A stretch of DNA of 64,000 bases from UBA6623 sp965226435 (GTDB lineage: Bacteria; Acidobacteriota; Terriglobia; Bryobacterales; UBA6623): contig CBDDCY010000011.1 in the NCBI GenBank assembly GCA_965226435.1, forward strand, positions 868,001-932,000. The letters are read 5' to 3'. The position numbers and the translations under genes were made by a program. The notes below the pieces were generated by a model. That model saw nothing but the letters and a program-made list of their open reading frames with translations, did not search any database and had not been told where the DNA came from. The first letter of the stretch is position 1. Every line of letters begins with the position of its first letter. Shown here piece by piece: positions 35,771 to 43,664 of the stretch.

Positions 35771-37189
35771 ATGCGACGAATACTCTACGCTCTCGGCGTG
35801 CTCGTTCTGTCAGTCTGCGGCGTCCCGGAACCAGTCGCGGACCCCGCCGGCGTCGCGATCGAGGTCGGCCGGCCCTTCCCTGATTTGGTTCTGCCCGCGA
35901 TCGAGGACCGCAGTCCGTCATCGATAGCTCGGTTCCGCGGTAAGAAGACGCTGCTGCACGTCTTCGCATCCTGGTGAGCGGGCTGCCGCAAGCACGTGCC
36001 CGGGTGGCATGAAGCAGTCAAGGATCTCTACGAAGCCGACGAGCTGCAAATCGTAGGGATCATTCAAGAGCAACACGCCGAGCGCTGCCGGCTCTTCATG
36101 CAGTGGAAGCAAATGGACTGGCCGATTCTGGTCGATTCGCTGAACCTGCTCGAGGTTTCCGTGGTTCCCATCACCGTGGCGATCGACGAGCATGGCATCG
36201 TTCGGGAAACGGGGCTGCGGGTCGACGAGGCGGAAAAGTTTCGAAGCGGCTTCATGCGGACCGATTTCCCGGCGCCGCCTGCAACCGAAACGGCTCAGCT
36301 TCTGCGGCAGTGGGCGGCGGCGGTGGAACCCACCGACTCAGCGCCCGGGGCCGCCTGGAGAGAGTTCGCGGATATGATCGTCCGATCGAACGACCTCAAT
36401 CGGATCGACGAAGCGATTGCGGCCTATCGGCGAGTTATCGAGCTAACGCCTCAAGACGGTTGGGCTGAATTTCATCTCGGCGTGGCGTTGCGGAAACGCT
36501 ACGATTCGGACCGCCGACAGAAAGGCGACTTCCAGGCCGCGGTGGATCATTGGAAGGCCGCGCTCGACATTGACCCGAATCGATACATTCGGCGACGGCG
36601 CATCCAACAATACGGGCCGCGGCTCGACAAGCCCTATCCTTTCTACGACTGGGTGCCGCGGGCGCGGCAGGAGATCATCGAGCGCGGCGAGACGCCGATC
36701 GAGTTGACGGTCGAGCCGGGCGGAGCCGAGTTCGCCGAGCCGTTAGAGGAATTTGCCCGCGTCGAGACGGTGGCCAAATCGCCTGACCCCGAGGGGCGGA
36801 TCCATCGCGACGAGAAGGGATTCATTGTGCTCGAAACGACTGTTGTCCCTCGCTCGATCGAGTCGGGTGAGGCGTCACGTATCCATTTGAACTTCCGTCC
36901 CCGCGAAGAGATCAAGGCCCACTGGAATAACGAAGCGGATGGGCTCGAAGTCTGGCTGAACGAGCCGGCGGACTGCGAACTTGACGGGGCCCACCGAAAC
37001 TTGCCGAACCCGCCCCAAGCCGTCAGCTTGGAAGAACGCCGCGCCGAATTCGAGATCCGTTGCGACGAAGATGCGGCGGCCGGTTCTCGACTGCTGAGCG
37101 GCTACGCCCTCTATTACGTTTGCGAAGACGTAAACGGGACATGCCTGTACCGGCGGCGAGATTTTGAGAGCACCTTTGAGGTGCGGTAG
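35771..37189 (+). CDS. Selenoprotein candidate: thioredoxin-fold (UxxC)-TPR-DsbD-alpha-like exported protein
   Basis: One frame of 472 codons interrupted only by TGA 35975-35977. Around it the translation is LLHVFASW-[TGA]-AGCRKHVPGWHE, so TGA stands where thioredoxins have the first Cys of WCxxC: Sec69-Ala-Gly-Cys72. In order: signal peptide (MRRILYALGVLVLSVCG), AhpC/TlpA-like thioredoxin domain (about 25-165, with VPITVAIDEHG holding the cis-Pro), TPR units (about 195-270), and a C-terminal domain ending YALYYVCEDVNGTCLYRRRD. That cysteine pair resembles the alpha domain of DsbD. I infer a periplasmic thiol/selenol redox enzyme. Alternatives: a Cys-to-stop mutation or sequence error. A good SECIS-like hairpin follows the TGA. 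The start ATG 35771 has a weak ribosome-binding site. Confidence 0.75.
35978..36011 (+). promoter_or_regulatory. Candidate bacterial SECIS element
   Basis: Directly after the TGA, an upper stem CGTGCC (35995-36000) pairs with GGCATG (36006-36011; one G-U pair) around the 5-base loop CGGGT. The loop starts 23 bases after the TGA and has G in its second position. Both features agree with the published bacterial SECIS consensus (loop 16-37 bases downstream, G among the first two loop bases). SelB bound here would direct Sec insertion. It was folded by eye only. Confidence 0.6.
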
Positions 37190-37281
37190 TGGGCACAGAG
37201 GGCCGGTTCACCACGTTCATTTCGATGTGCTTCAGAATCAAATGATCGACAATGTAGATTGTGAGCGGGAGGGCGGCGCAA

Positions 37282-37527
37282 ATGAGGGCGCGAGTATCCA
37301 AATGGGGAAATAGCTTGGCGATTCGGCTGCCGAAAGCGGTGGCGACCGGTCTAGAGGTGCGTCAGGGTGAGGCGGTCGACCTGACGATCGAAGGGGATAC
37401 GGTTGTCATGCGGGCGTGCCGGCCGCGCTTTACGATTGAGCAATTGGTGGCGGATATGCGTCTGGAAGCCGAGGAAGAGGTGCTCGATGACGTCCGTGCG
37501 CCCGTGGTTGGGCGGGAACTTCTGTGA
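37282..37527 (+). CDS. mazE: MazE-type antitoxin
   Basis: 81 residues from ATG 37282. The N-terminal AbrB/MazE swapped-hairpin motif (RVSKWGNSLAIRLPKAVATG, LEVRQGEAVDLTIEGD) binds DNA as a dimer. The acidic C-terminal tail (ADMRLEAEEEVLDD) is what wraps and blocks the toxin. Its stop overlaps the toxin start in GTGA, so translation is coupled. Like other members it should repress its own promoter; I see no clear operator. Confidence 0.9.
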   Translation: MRARVSKWGNSLAIRLPKAVATGLEVRQGEAVDLTIEGDTVVMRACRPRFTIEQLVADMRLEAEEEVLDDVRAPVVGRELL

Positions 37528-37865
37528 AGCCTCTTCCCGGGCGAGGAGACCTGGTTTGGGTGGACTTCACGCCGCAAGCCGGTCACGAGCAATCCGGCCA
37601 CCGTCCCGCGCTCGTAATCTCCCCGCGAATCTATCACGAACGTTCGAAGACGGCCGTGGTTTGTCCGATCACCTCAAACACTCAGCCGTGGCCGTGGAAG
37701 GTTATCCTGCCGGAGGGATCTCAGATAGCCGGAGCGGTTTTGGTCGACCAATTGCGATCGATCGACCGGGACAGCCGAAATCTAAGCATTGCCGGTCAAG
37801 CACCCGAAACCGTTGTTGACGAGGCACGGGCGAAACTGGCGGCGTTGTTCGGGATCGGAGTATAA
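37524..37865 (+). CDS. mazF: MazF-type mRNA interferase toxin
   Basis: 113 residues from GTG 37524, overlapping the antitoxin stop by four bases. PemK/MazF hallmarks are RGDLVWVDFTPQAGHEQSGH with RPALVIS, the CPITSN strand, and VDQLRSID. MazF proteins cut single-stranded RNA at short sequences; the active-site Arg and Thr strands are present. It is intact and full length, so the pair is probably a working type II toxin-antitoxin system. Confidence 0.9.
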   Translation: MKPLPGRGDLVWVDFTPQAGHEQSGHRPALVISPRIYHERSKTAVVCPITSNTQPWPWKVILPEGSQIAGAVLVDQLRSIDRDSRNLSIAGQAPETVVDEARAKLAALFGIGV

Positions 37866-37976
37866 GCATGTACCGTCACGAGAGTTTTGCCGCCACATCA
37901 CCATCCGTTGTAGAGAACCCGCCTGCCCGGGCCTTTCCGTGTAGTCCTCCGGGCTGTGCTTAGCCGCCCTTGACTT

Positions 37977-37998
37977 ATGGTGGCTAATATACCACCAT
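37977..37998. promoter_or_regulatory. Palindromic operator candidate upstream of the higB-type gene
   Basis: ATGGTGG (37977-37983) and CCACCAT (37992-37998) are perfect inverted repeats with an 8-base AT-rich spacer containing TAATAT. It ends seven bases before the toxin start, an appropriate place for autorepression by the downstream XRE-type antitoxin. Confidence 0.5.
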
Positions 37999-38004
37999 GG
38001 GATC

Positions 38005-38352
38005 TTGGCGCGTACCGCTCGGTCTATCTCCTGGGTGAAGGCGGCACTGAAAGATTTCCGGCGTTTTCCCAAACCGGCTCGGACGGTCATTCTGGATGCT
38101 CTGGCCCTGGCCGCGGCAGGAGGTAACGCGGAAGTTGCCAAGCCCATGCACGGTTTGGGAGTAGGCGTGTTCGAAATCGCTCTACCTCATCGAGGCGACG
38201 CATACCGAACGGTTTACGCACTTCAGTTGGGGCGCGACATCTGGGTCGTGCACGCTTTCCAGAAGAAGGCATCAAAGGGGCGGGCAACGCCGAAGAAGGA
38301 AATTGACTTGATTCGAAGGCGTATCCAACTTCTCAAGGAGTCCATGCGATGA
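38005..38352 (+). CDS. higB: HigB/Gp49-like RelE-superfamily toxin
   Basis: 115 residues. TTG 38005 is the likely start, as no ATG is in frame upstream. The phage Gp49-like/HigB pattern is present: WVKAALKDFRRFPKPARTVI, LPHRGDAYRTVYALQLGRDI, WVVHAFQKKASKGRATPKKE. Members cleave mRNA on the ribosome. Toxin-first order and a four-base overlap (ATGA) with the antitoxin gene are typical of higBA. Confidence 0.85.
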   Translation: MARTARSISWVKAALKDFRRFPKPARTVILDALALAAAGGNAEVAKPMHGLGVGVFEIALPHRGDAYRTVYALQLGRDIWVVHAFQKKASKGRATPKKEIDLIRRRIQLLKESMR

Positions 38353-39446
38353 GCGAGAAAATCGAAACAGTTCGCGGCACGGGGAATGTTTATCGCGATC
38401 TGGGTGAGGCGAATGCGGACGCGAAGTTGGCGAAATCGCTACTGGCCGCGCGAATCATCGCCGTCTTGGACGAGCGTGGGCTCTCGACACGAAAAGCCGA
38501 AGCCCATAGCGGAGTTGACCATGCCGACTTCGTTCGAATCAGGAACGCCCGGCTGCAGCGCTTCACGATCGATCGACTGGTTGCGATTCTTAATAAGCTC
38601 GATGAGCGCGTGGAGATAGATGTTTGGACTCATCCGGAGAGTGCCCCGGCAAGAGCGGAACCGGAGAGGGCCCGAACGGCGGCGCCCGCCCCCCCTTCAA
38701 CCCTAAGCGTTGATTACCCGCCGGCATTTGGAGCGTGGATCTTACCCTTGAAAGGGCGATTGCAACGTAGCGGAAGTGGACGGCTTCAACGGAATCTCGA
38801 GCGGTCCGAGCAAGGGAACTTATGGGGGAAGGCCCTTTCGCTTTCAGCAACTCTCGCGATCGCCAATCGCGTAGTATCGAGGGCCGACGAGTACATCGAA
38901 ATCCTCGAGAAAGAGCTCAAGGAAAATCAAGACGTACTCCTCGACTGCTGCCTGCACGACGCCGTCTACTCGCCGCGCGACCCAACCGTTGTTCTGGATC
39001 TTATGGTCGCGATCGACTCCCTTGTCTTCGAACATAAAGCGGCTCACGAAAAACTTCGTTTATTTCTGGAAGCCTTTTACAAGGAGATCCTCGAAAAGAA
39101 ATTCCGGAAAGAATCGCTTCAACGAGAGATGCTCGAATGGGGAATCGAATCAGACTGGGAGGAGATGCTGGGTGGTTTCCGTAATTCGTTCATCCACGAA
39201 ACAACCCCGTGGATTGCGGTTCGGGTTGAGAGCTTGCGCCCGCTTCAGGCAGAGCTTCAACTCGTCACCAACAGCGAAGAATACGTGCCGTTTAAGGATC
39301 TGGGCAAGATTGTCCGCGGCTTTGGGGGATCGCTCTTCTCGATTCGGCGGCATCTGATGGAGTGGGAAATTCCGACGGCGGAATGGAAAGAGTCACTCGA
39401 TTCGGTGACAGAGAAAACGTTGCGACAAGTCAAGGTCGCGGGGTAG
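38349..39446 (+). CDS. HigA-like XRE antitoxin fused to a C-terminal HEPN-like RNase domain
   Basis: 365 residues, ATG overlapping the higB stop. Residues 1-95 are a normal HigA-type antitoxin (GNVYRDLGEANADAKLAKSL, helix-turn-helix STRKAEAHSGVDHADFVRIR). Most HigA proteins end here at about 100 residues. A Pro/Ala-rich linker (about 96-120) leads to a long helical domain carrying FRNSFIHET: R278-N-S-F-I-H283 fits the Rx4H (RNxxxH) catalytic motif of HEPN RNases. I infer a two-domain protein in which the antitoxin part tethers a second RNase, or the HEPN domain is the effector of a defence system. The linker region contains a stretch similar to a dispersed intergenic repeat, so the fusion could be recent. 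Confidence 0.65.
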   Translation: MSEKIETVRGTGNVYRDLGEANADAKLAKSLLAARIIAVLDERGLSTRKAEAHSGVDHADFVRIRNARLQRFTIDRLVAILNKLDERVEIDVWTHPESAPARAEPERARTAAPAPPSTLSVDYPPAFGAWILPLKGRLQRSGSGRLQRNLERSEQGNLWGKALSLSATLAIANRVVSRADEYIEILEKELKENQDVLLDCCLHDAVYSPRDPTVVLDLMVAIDSLVFEHKAAHEKLRLFLEAFYKEILEKKFRKESLQREMLEWGIESDWEEMLGGFRNSFIHETTPWIAVRVESLRPLQAELQLVTNSEEYVPFKDLGKIVRGFGGSLFSIRRHLMEWEIPTAEWKESLDSVTEKTLRQVKVAG

Positions 39447-39548
39447 CCGGAAGACCGGAACCCGCATCTCGTGGTCGCGCAAGACATCGGAGGGCCGCGC
39501 ACAGGCAAGCTTTTCGACTATACAGTATATGGACGGCGGAACCAATTC

Positions 39549-42500
39549 ATGCGACACGTAAACCTTCTTTTCATTAGCTCTCTCCTGGTCTTTACCGCCG
39601 CCTTGCCGGCGGAATCGCCGCGCTTCAACCGCGACATCCGTCCGATTCTTTCCGAGAATTGTTTCGCCTGCCACGGCCCCGATAAGAACACCCGCCAGGC
39701 CGGTTTGCGGCTCGATCGGCGCGACGAAGCCTTGGCGAAGGGGGCGATTAAGCCCGGCGACATCGAGGGCAGCAAGATGGTCGCCCGCATTCGCAGCGAG
39801 CAAGAAGCGCTGCGTATGCCGCCGGTCTGGTCCGACAAGAAGCTGACCGCCGAGCAAGAGGAAACCCTGGTCGAATGGGTCAGGCAGGGCGCCGAGTACG
39901 AAGGACATTGGGCCTACTTGCCGCCGGAACGCTCCGAGGCTCCGGGGGGCGCCGCGGCAATCGATTTCTTTATCGGCAAGGGCCTCGCGAGCAAAGACTT
40001 GGTACCCGTCGACGAGGCCGACCGGCGCACTCTCGCCCGACGCCTCAGCTTCGATCTGACCGGGCTGCCTCCCCAGCCCGCGCTCGTCGCGGCCTTTGAA
40101 AAGGACCGTGATCCGCGAGCCTACGAAAAACTGCTCGACCGGCTGCTCGCGTCGCGGCACTTCGGGGAGCGAATGGCGGTCCATTGGCTCGATTTGGTTC
40201 GCTACGCCGACACGGTCGGCTTCCACGGCGACGTGGCGGTCAACGTGTACCCCTTTCGCGATTATGTCATTCGGTCTTTCAACGAAAACAAACCGTTCGA
40301 CGTGTTCACGCGGGAACAAATCGGCGGTGACCTGATCCCCGGCGCCGGTCCCGACCAATTGGTCGGCAGCGCCTACAACCGCTTGAGCCGCATGACGAAC
40401 GAAGGGGGTTCGCAGGCCAAGGAATACCTGGCCAGATACGCCGCCGATCGGGTTCGCACGACGTCGACGGTTTGGCTTGGTTCGACTCTCGGGTGCGCCG
40501 AGTGTCACGACCACAAGTTCGACCCCTTCGCGACCAAGGACTTCTACGCCATGCAGGCCTTCTTCGCCGACATCGAAGAGGAGGGGGTGTTCGAGGGGTA
40601 TGGCGACTGGGGGTCGAAGATCCAGGTGCCTTCGCTCGAGTCCCGCGAGACAATTTCTTCCATCGACAAACAGATCGAAGAGCTTCGCGCGGAAGGTCGA
40701 GGCAAGGTCGAGGCGAACGACGAGAACCTCCGTGAGTTCGCGGACCGGCTGCGGACCAATCTGGAAAGCTGGAGCGTTCTTGCCCCGTCATCGGTGACCA
40801 ATGATTGCGGCGATCCCAATATCGAGGGCTGCGACACGTTCGAGTTGCCCAGCGAAGAGGGCGTCATTCGCCTGCGAGAGAAAAGTGAGATCAAGACGCT
40901 GACCGTAGTTGAAAAGGCGGAAATTCCGCTCGATTCCGGTCCGCTGACCTCGCTGATGATCGAAGTCTTCGAAGCTGAAAACTCGATGGACTTTTTCCTA
41001 GCGGAGTTCGAAGTCGAGCTATTGCGAGCTGGCGAACCCGCGCGCTCGATTCCAATCAGAACGTTCCTGCCCGACTGGGAAAGCTTCGGGGTGATGCTGC
41101 GCGACACCGTCGACGGCAATCACCATACCGGCTGGGGCGGCAAGCCCTGCGAAGAGGGCGTGCGTCGAGCGGTTTTCATCCTCGAAGAGGCCATCGATGC
41201 GCGCCAGGGCGACCGTCTGGTTATAACGACGATCTTCGACCGCATTTTCGGACTCAAGGGATTTCCCGTCGAACACCGCTTGTGGGCCGGGAACGCGGAA
41301 TTCCCCCAGCTCCCCCCGCGAGATGAGTTGCGGCCGGCGCTCACGAGCGAGGGCGATTGGAGCGCGGCTGACCACGAACGGCTCGCCAAGGCGTTCGCAG
41401 AATCCGGCGAGGACAATGCCAACCGCCCGGCCATTAGCAAGCTCGAGCGGCAAAAGAAAACACTGATCGACTCCGCCGACGAATGCTTGGTGACCAAGGC
41501 TGTCGAGCCACGCGAGATTCGCATTCTGCCGCGCGGCAATTGGATGGACAGCTCGGGTGAAGTTGTCGAACCGCAAGCCCCGCGCTTCCTCTCCCCCATC
41601 CCCTCTACAGGCAAGCGCTTGACGCGCCTCGACCTGGCCGACTGGCTCGTGGACCGCGAAAATCCACTGACGGCGCGGGTTTTCGTCAACCGTCTTTGGA
41701 AGATGTTCTTCGGAACCGGGATTTCAAAAGTGCTCAATGACATCGGCTCGCAAGGCGAACCCCCGGTTAATCAGGAACTGCTTGACTGGCTGGCCGTCGA
41801 GTTCATGGAAAGCGGTTGGGACGTCAAACACACCGTCCGCGCCATGCTGCTCTCGAAGGCGTATCGGCGCGCAAGCGAATCAAGTGAGGCGCTGGCGCGG
41901 GCCGACCCCTCCAACCGCCTGCATGGGCGGCAGACCCCGCGGCGGCTCGACGCCGAATTTATTCGCGATAACGCGCTCAGCGTAAGCGGCCTGCTGAACC
42001 CCCGGATCGGCGGCCGTAGCGCCAAGCCCTACCAACCGGCCGACTACTACATCGAATTGAATTTCCCGAAAAGACGCTATCACGCCGACGTCAACGAGAA
42101 TCAGTTTCGCCGCGGCCTCTATGTTCATTGGCAACGAACGTATCTGCACCCGGCGATGATGGCGTTCGACGCCCCGACGCGAGAAGAATGCACCGCCGAC
42201 CGATCTGTTTCGAACACGCCGCTGCAGGCCTTGACTCTGCTCAACGACCCCACTTTCGTCGAAGCCGCCAAGGCATTCGGAGCGCGCATTCTCGGCTCAA
42301 CCTCCGACGGCGATGCCGAACGCCTCGATTTCGCTTTCCAGGAGGCCTTTGCCCGCAAAACCGACCCGCGAGAGCGCGATGTGCTGCTGGGGTTGCTCGA
42401 ACAACAGCGAAACTACTTCGAGGCCGATTCTTCCCAGGCCGCCGAGTTACTCGAAACCGGAATTTCGAAGGTGCCGCGGGATCTCGAAACCGTCGAGTTG

Positions 42501-42563
42501 GCCGCCTGGACCACAATCGCCCGAGCGCTGCTCAACAAACACGAGTTTTTGATGCGCTACTAA
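39549..42563 (+). CDS. PSCyt1-DUF1549-DUF1553 exported cytochrome-type protein (second copy)
   Basis: 1004 residues from ATG 39549, chosen because the signal peptide (MRHVNLLFISSLLVFTAALP) starts there. CFACH in ENCFACHGPDKNTRQAG is the haem-binding site of the Planctomycete cytochrome domain. DUF1549 follows (LSFDLTGLPPQPALV; second motif CAECHDHKFDP), then a spacer of about 300 residues that looks partly beta-rich (ARSIPIRTFLPDWESFGVML), and DUF1553 (LADWLVDRENPLTARVFVNR). Unlike the copy at 9442 it has no DUF1501 gene next to it and lies between two toxin-antitoxin loci. Confidence 0.88.
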   Translation: MRHVNLLFISSLLVFTAALPAESPRFNRDIRPILSENCFACHGPDKNTRQAGLRLDRRDEALAKGAIKPGDIEGSKMVARIRSEQEALRMPPVWSDKKLTAEQEETLVEWVRQGAEYEGHWAYLPPERSEAPGGAAAIDFFIGKGLASKDLVPVDEADRRTLARRLSFDLTGLPPQPALVAAFEKDRDPRAYEKLLDRLLASRHFGERMAVHWLDLVRYADTVGFHGDVAVNVYPFRDYVIRSFNENKPFDVFTREQIGGDLIPGAGPDQLVGSAYNRLSRMTNEGGSQAKEYLARYAADRVRTTSTVWLGSTLGCAECHDHKFDPFATKDFYAMQAFFADIEEEGVFEGYGDWGSKIQVPSLESRETISSIDKQIEELRAEGRGKVEANDENLREFADRLRTNLESWSVLAPSSVTNDCGDPNIEGCDTFELPSEEGVIRLREKSEIKTLTVVEKAEIPLDSGPLTSLMIEVFEAENSMDFFLAEFEVELLRAGEPARSIPIRTFLPDWESFGVMLRDTVDGNHHTGWGGKPCEEGVRRAVFILEEAIDARQGDRLVITTIFDRIFGLKGFPVEHRLWAGNAEFPQLPPRDELRPALTSEGDWSAADHERLAKAFAESGEDNANRPAISKLERQKKTLIDSADECLVTKAVEPREIRILPRGNWMDSSGEVVEPQAPRFLSPIPSTGKRLTRLDLADWLVDRENPLTARVFVNRLWKMFFGTGISKVLNDIGSQGEPPVNQELLDWLAVEFMESGWDVKHTVRAMLLSKAYRRASESSEALARADPSNRLHGRQTPRRLDAEFIRDNALSVSGLLNPRIGGRSAKPYQPADYYIELNFPKRRYHADVNENQFRRGLYVHWQRTYLHPAMMAFDAPTREECTADRSVSNTPLQALTLLNDPTFVEAAKAFGARILGSTSDGDAERLDFAFQEAFARKTDPRERDVLLGLLEQQRNYFEADSSQAAELLETGISKVPRDLETVELAAWTTIARALLNKHEFLMRY

Positions 42564-42673
42564 CGCGAGTCACACCCACGTGATGTTCCGGGTGGGCTGC
42601 GAGAGAGCGCGCCTCGACGACGTGATGCTCATTGCGCGCATAAAACTAACACTGAGTCTCTTGCGGCTAATGT

Positions 42674-42701
42674 ATAATGGTTACATATATGGTACCATTA
42701 T
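42674..42701. promoter_or_regulatory. Operator-like palindrome overlapping promoter and start of vapB
   Basis: ATAATGGT (42674-42681) and ACCATTAT (42694-42701) are perfect 8-bp inverted repeats 12 bases apart. The left arm lies in a TATAAT (42673-42678) that would serve as the -10 box, and the right arm overlaps the vapB start codon. VapBC complexes bind such sites to repress themselves. Confidence 0.6.
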
Positions 42702-42951
42702 GGTTGTGCCTAATCTGACCCTGAAATCGGTTTCCACGGACATCCACCAGGAGCTCAAGCAAGCCGCGTTGGATGACGGCAGAAGTCTCAACTCCTACAT
42801 CCTCTCTTTGCTGGAGCTGAGTGTTCAAGAGCGCCGGCGACGCCGCGGGATGCGGGAAGGCTGGGATGAGTTCCGACGTTTTGTGCATTCGCTGCCCGAA
42901 CTAAGCGACAGCACTGAATTGCTTCGGCAAGATCGCGAACGAGGACATTGA
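42700..42951 (+). CDS. vapB: VapB/FitA-type ribbon-helix-helix antitoxin
   Basis: 83 residues from ATG 42700. The N-terminal ribbon-helix-helix is clear: NLTLKSVSTDIHQELKQAAL, DDGRSLNSYILSLLE. The C-terminal part (GMREGWDEFRRFVHSLPELS) would bind the toxin. It is eight bases before the PIN toxin gene. The AT-rich palindromic promoter upstream supports autoregulation. Confidence 0.85.
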   Translation: MVVPNLTLKSVSTDIHQELKQAALDDGRSLNSYILSLLELSVQERRRRRGMREGWDEFRRFVHSLPELSDSTELLRQDRERGH

Positions 42952-42958
42952 GGCGACG

Positions 42959-43396
42959 ATGGCCCCTCGCCCCCGCATCGTTGTCGACGCAAGTGTCGTT
43001 GTGAAGTGGCTCGTACCTGAGCCGGAACCCCAACAAGCGATTCAGCTGCTGGCCCTCTACAAAGAAGAAAAGCTGGATTTGATCGCGCCGTTCTTGCTGC
43101 TCAGCGAAGTCGGAAATGTACTGTGGCGGAGGGTCCGGGTCGGTGATCTGACACCGGACCAAGGTCGCCAATGCTTCCAGAGACTGCTGGACCACTTGCC
43201 GCTATTGGTGGGGTCACCGGAAATGAGTCGGTCGGCTTTTGAACTGGCCATGGCGCACGATCGCACCGTCTACGACTGCACGTACCTGGCGTGTGCGCTG
43301 GAGCGCCAGTGCGATTTGGTCACGGCGGATGCGCGGTTTTTCAACGCCGTAGGATCGGCGTTCCGCTCGGTGAGGCTGTTGCGGAATATTGGATAG
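42959..43396 (+). CDS. vapC: VapC-type PIN-domain RNase toxin
   Basis: 145 residues. All PIN acidic positions are visible: Asp in VVDASVVVKW, Glu in LLLSEVGNVLW, Asp in TVYDCTYLACA and Asp in LVTADARFF. These coordinate Mg2+ for RNA cleavage. It is full length and intact, directly downstream of its antitoxin. VapC members often cut tRNA or rRNA; the target cannot be told here. Confidence 0.9.
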   Translation: MAPRPRIVVDASVVVKWLVPEPEPQQAIQLLALYKEEKLDLIAPFLLLSEVGNVLWRRVRVGDLTPDQGRQCFQRLLDHLPLLVGSPEMSRSAFELAMAHDRTVYDCTYLACALERQCDLVTADARFFNAVGSAFRSVRLLRNIG

Positions 43397-43426
43397 GCGG
43401 AACGCCCGCCGGAGCCAAGCTAATCA

Positions 43427-43622
43427 GGCTGCGAGAGGCGATCGACCAGTATTACTCTTTCCTCGCGGCCGCCGCCGGCCACGTCTATATCGTCAGTCTG
43501 GGAGGGAGGATCTCCGTGCTCCGGGCGGGACCTGAAATTCCGTCGTGACGACCAATGATCTCGGCGAGGATTGTTGCGCCACCCCGGCCTTGGCCCGAGA
43601 AGAACTTCATGCGCGGCGCTGA
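43427..43622 (+). pseudogene. C-terminal relic of a PQQ-like beta-propeller protein
   Basis: After the vapC stop, one frame reads RLREAIDQYYSFLAAAAGHV, YIVSLGGRISVLRAGPE and then a stop. The next frame continues the theme with VVTTNDLGEDCCATPALARE, ELHARR and a stop. Together they resemble the last two blades of a PQQ/BamB-type propeller (GKVYxxSxxGxVxVL ... NxLGExxxATPAxxxxxxYxR), split by a frameshift and lacking the 5' end. Confidence 0.5.
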
Positions 43623-43664
43623 GTGTCCGGCACAAATGTGGGACCTGATGACTCTGTGTTAACT

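Noticed and set aside
35975..35977. Treating the TGA as a plain stop giving two separate genes
   Set aside because: The stop falls exactly in the thioredoxin active site, the frame is open on both sides, and the downstream GTG has no ribosome-binding site of its own; Sec or a point mutation explains it better.
37970..37990. TTGACT and TAATAT as a sigma-70 promoter for higB
   Set aside because: The spacing is only nine bases, too short for a working -35/-10 pair.
39393..40514. 373-codon minus-strand reading opposite the second PSCyt1 gene
   Set aside because: Shadow of a conserved cytochrome-type protein, with no family resemblance of its own.
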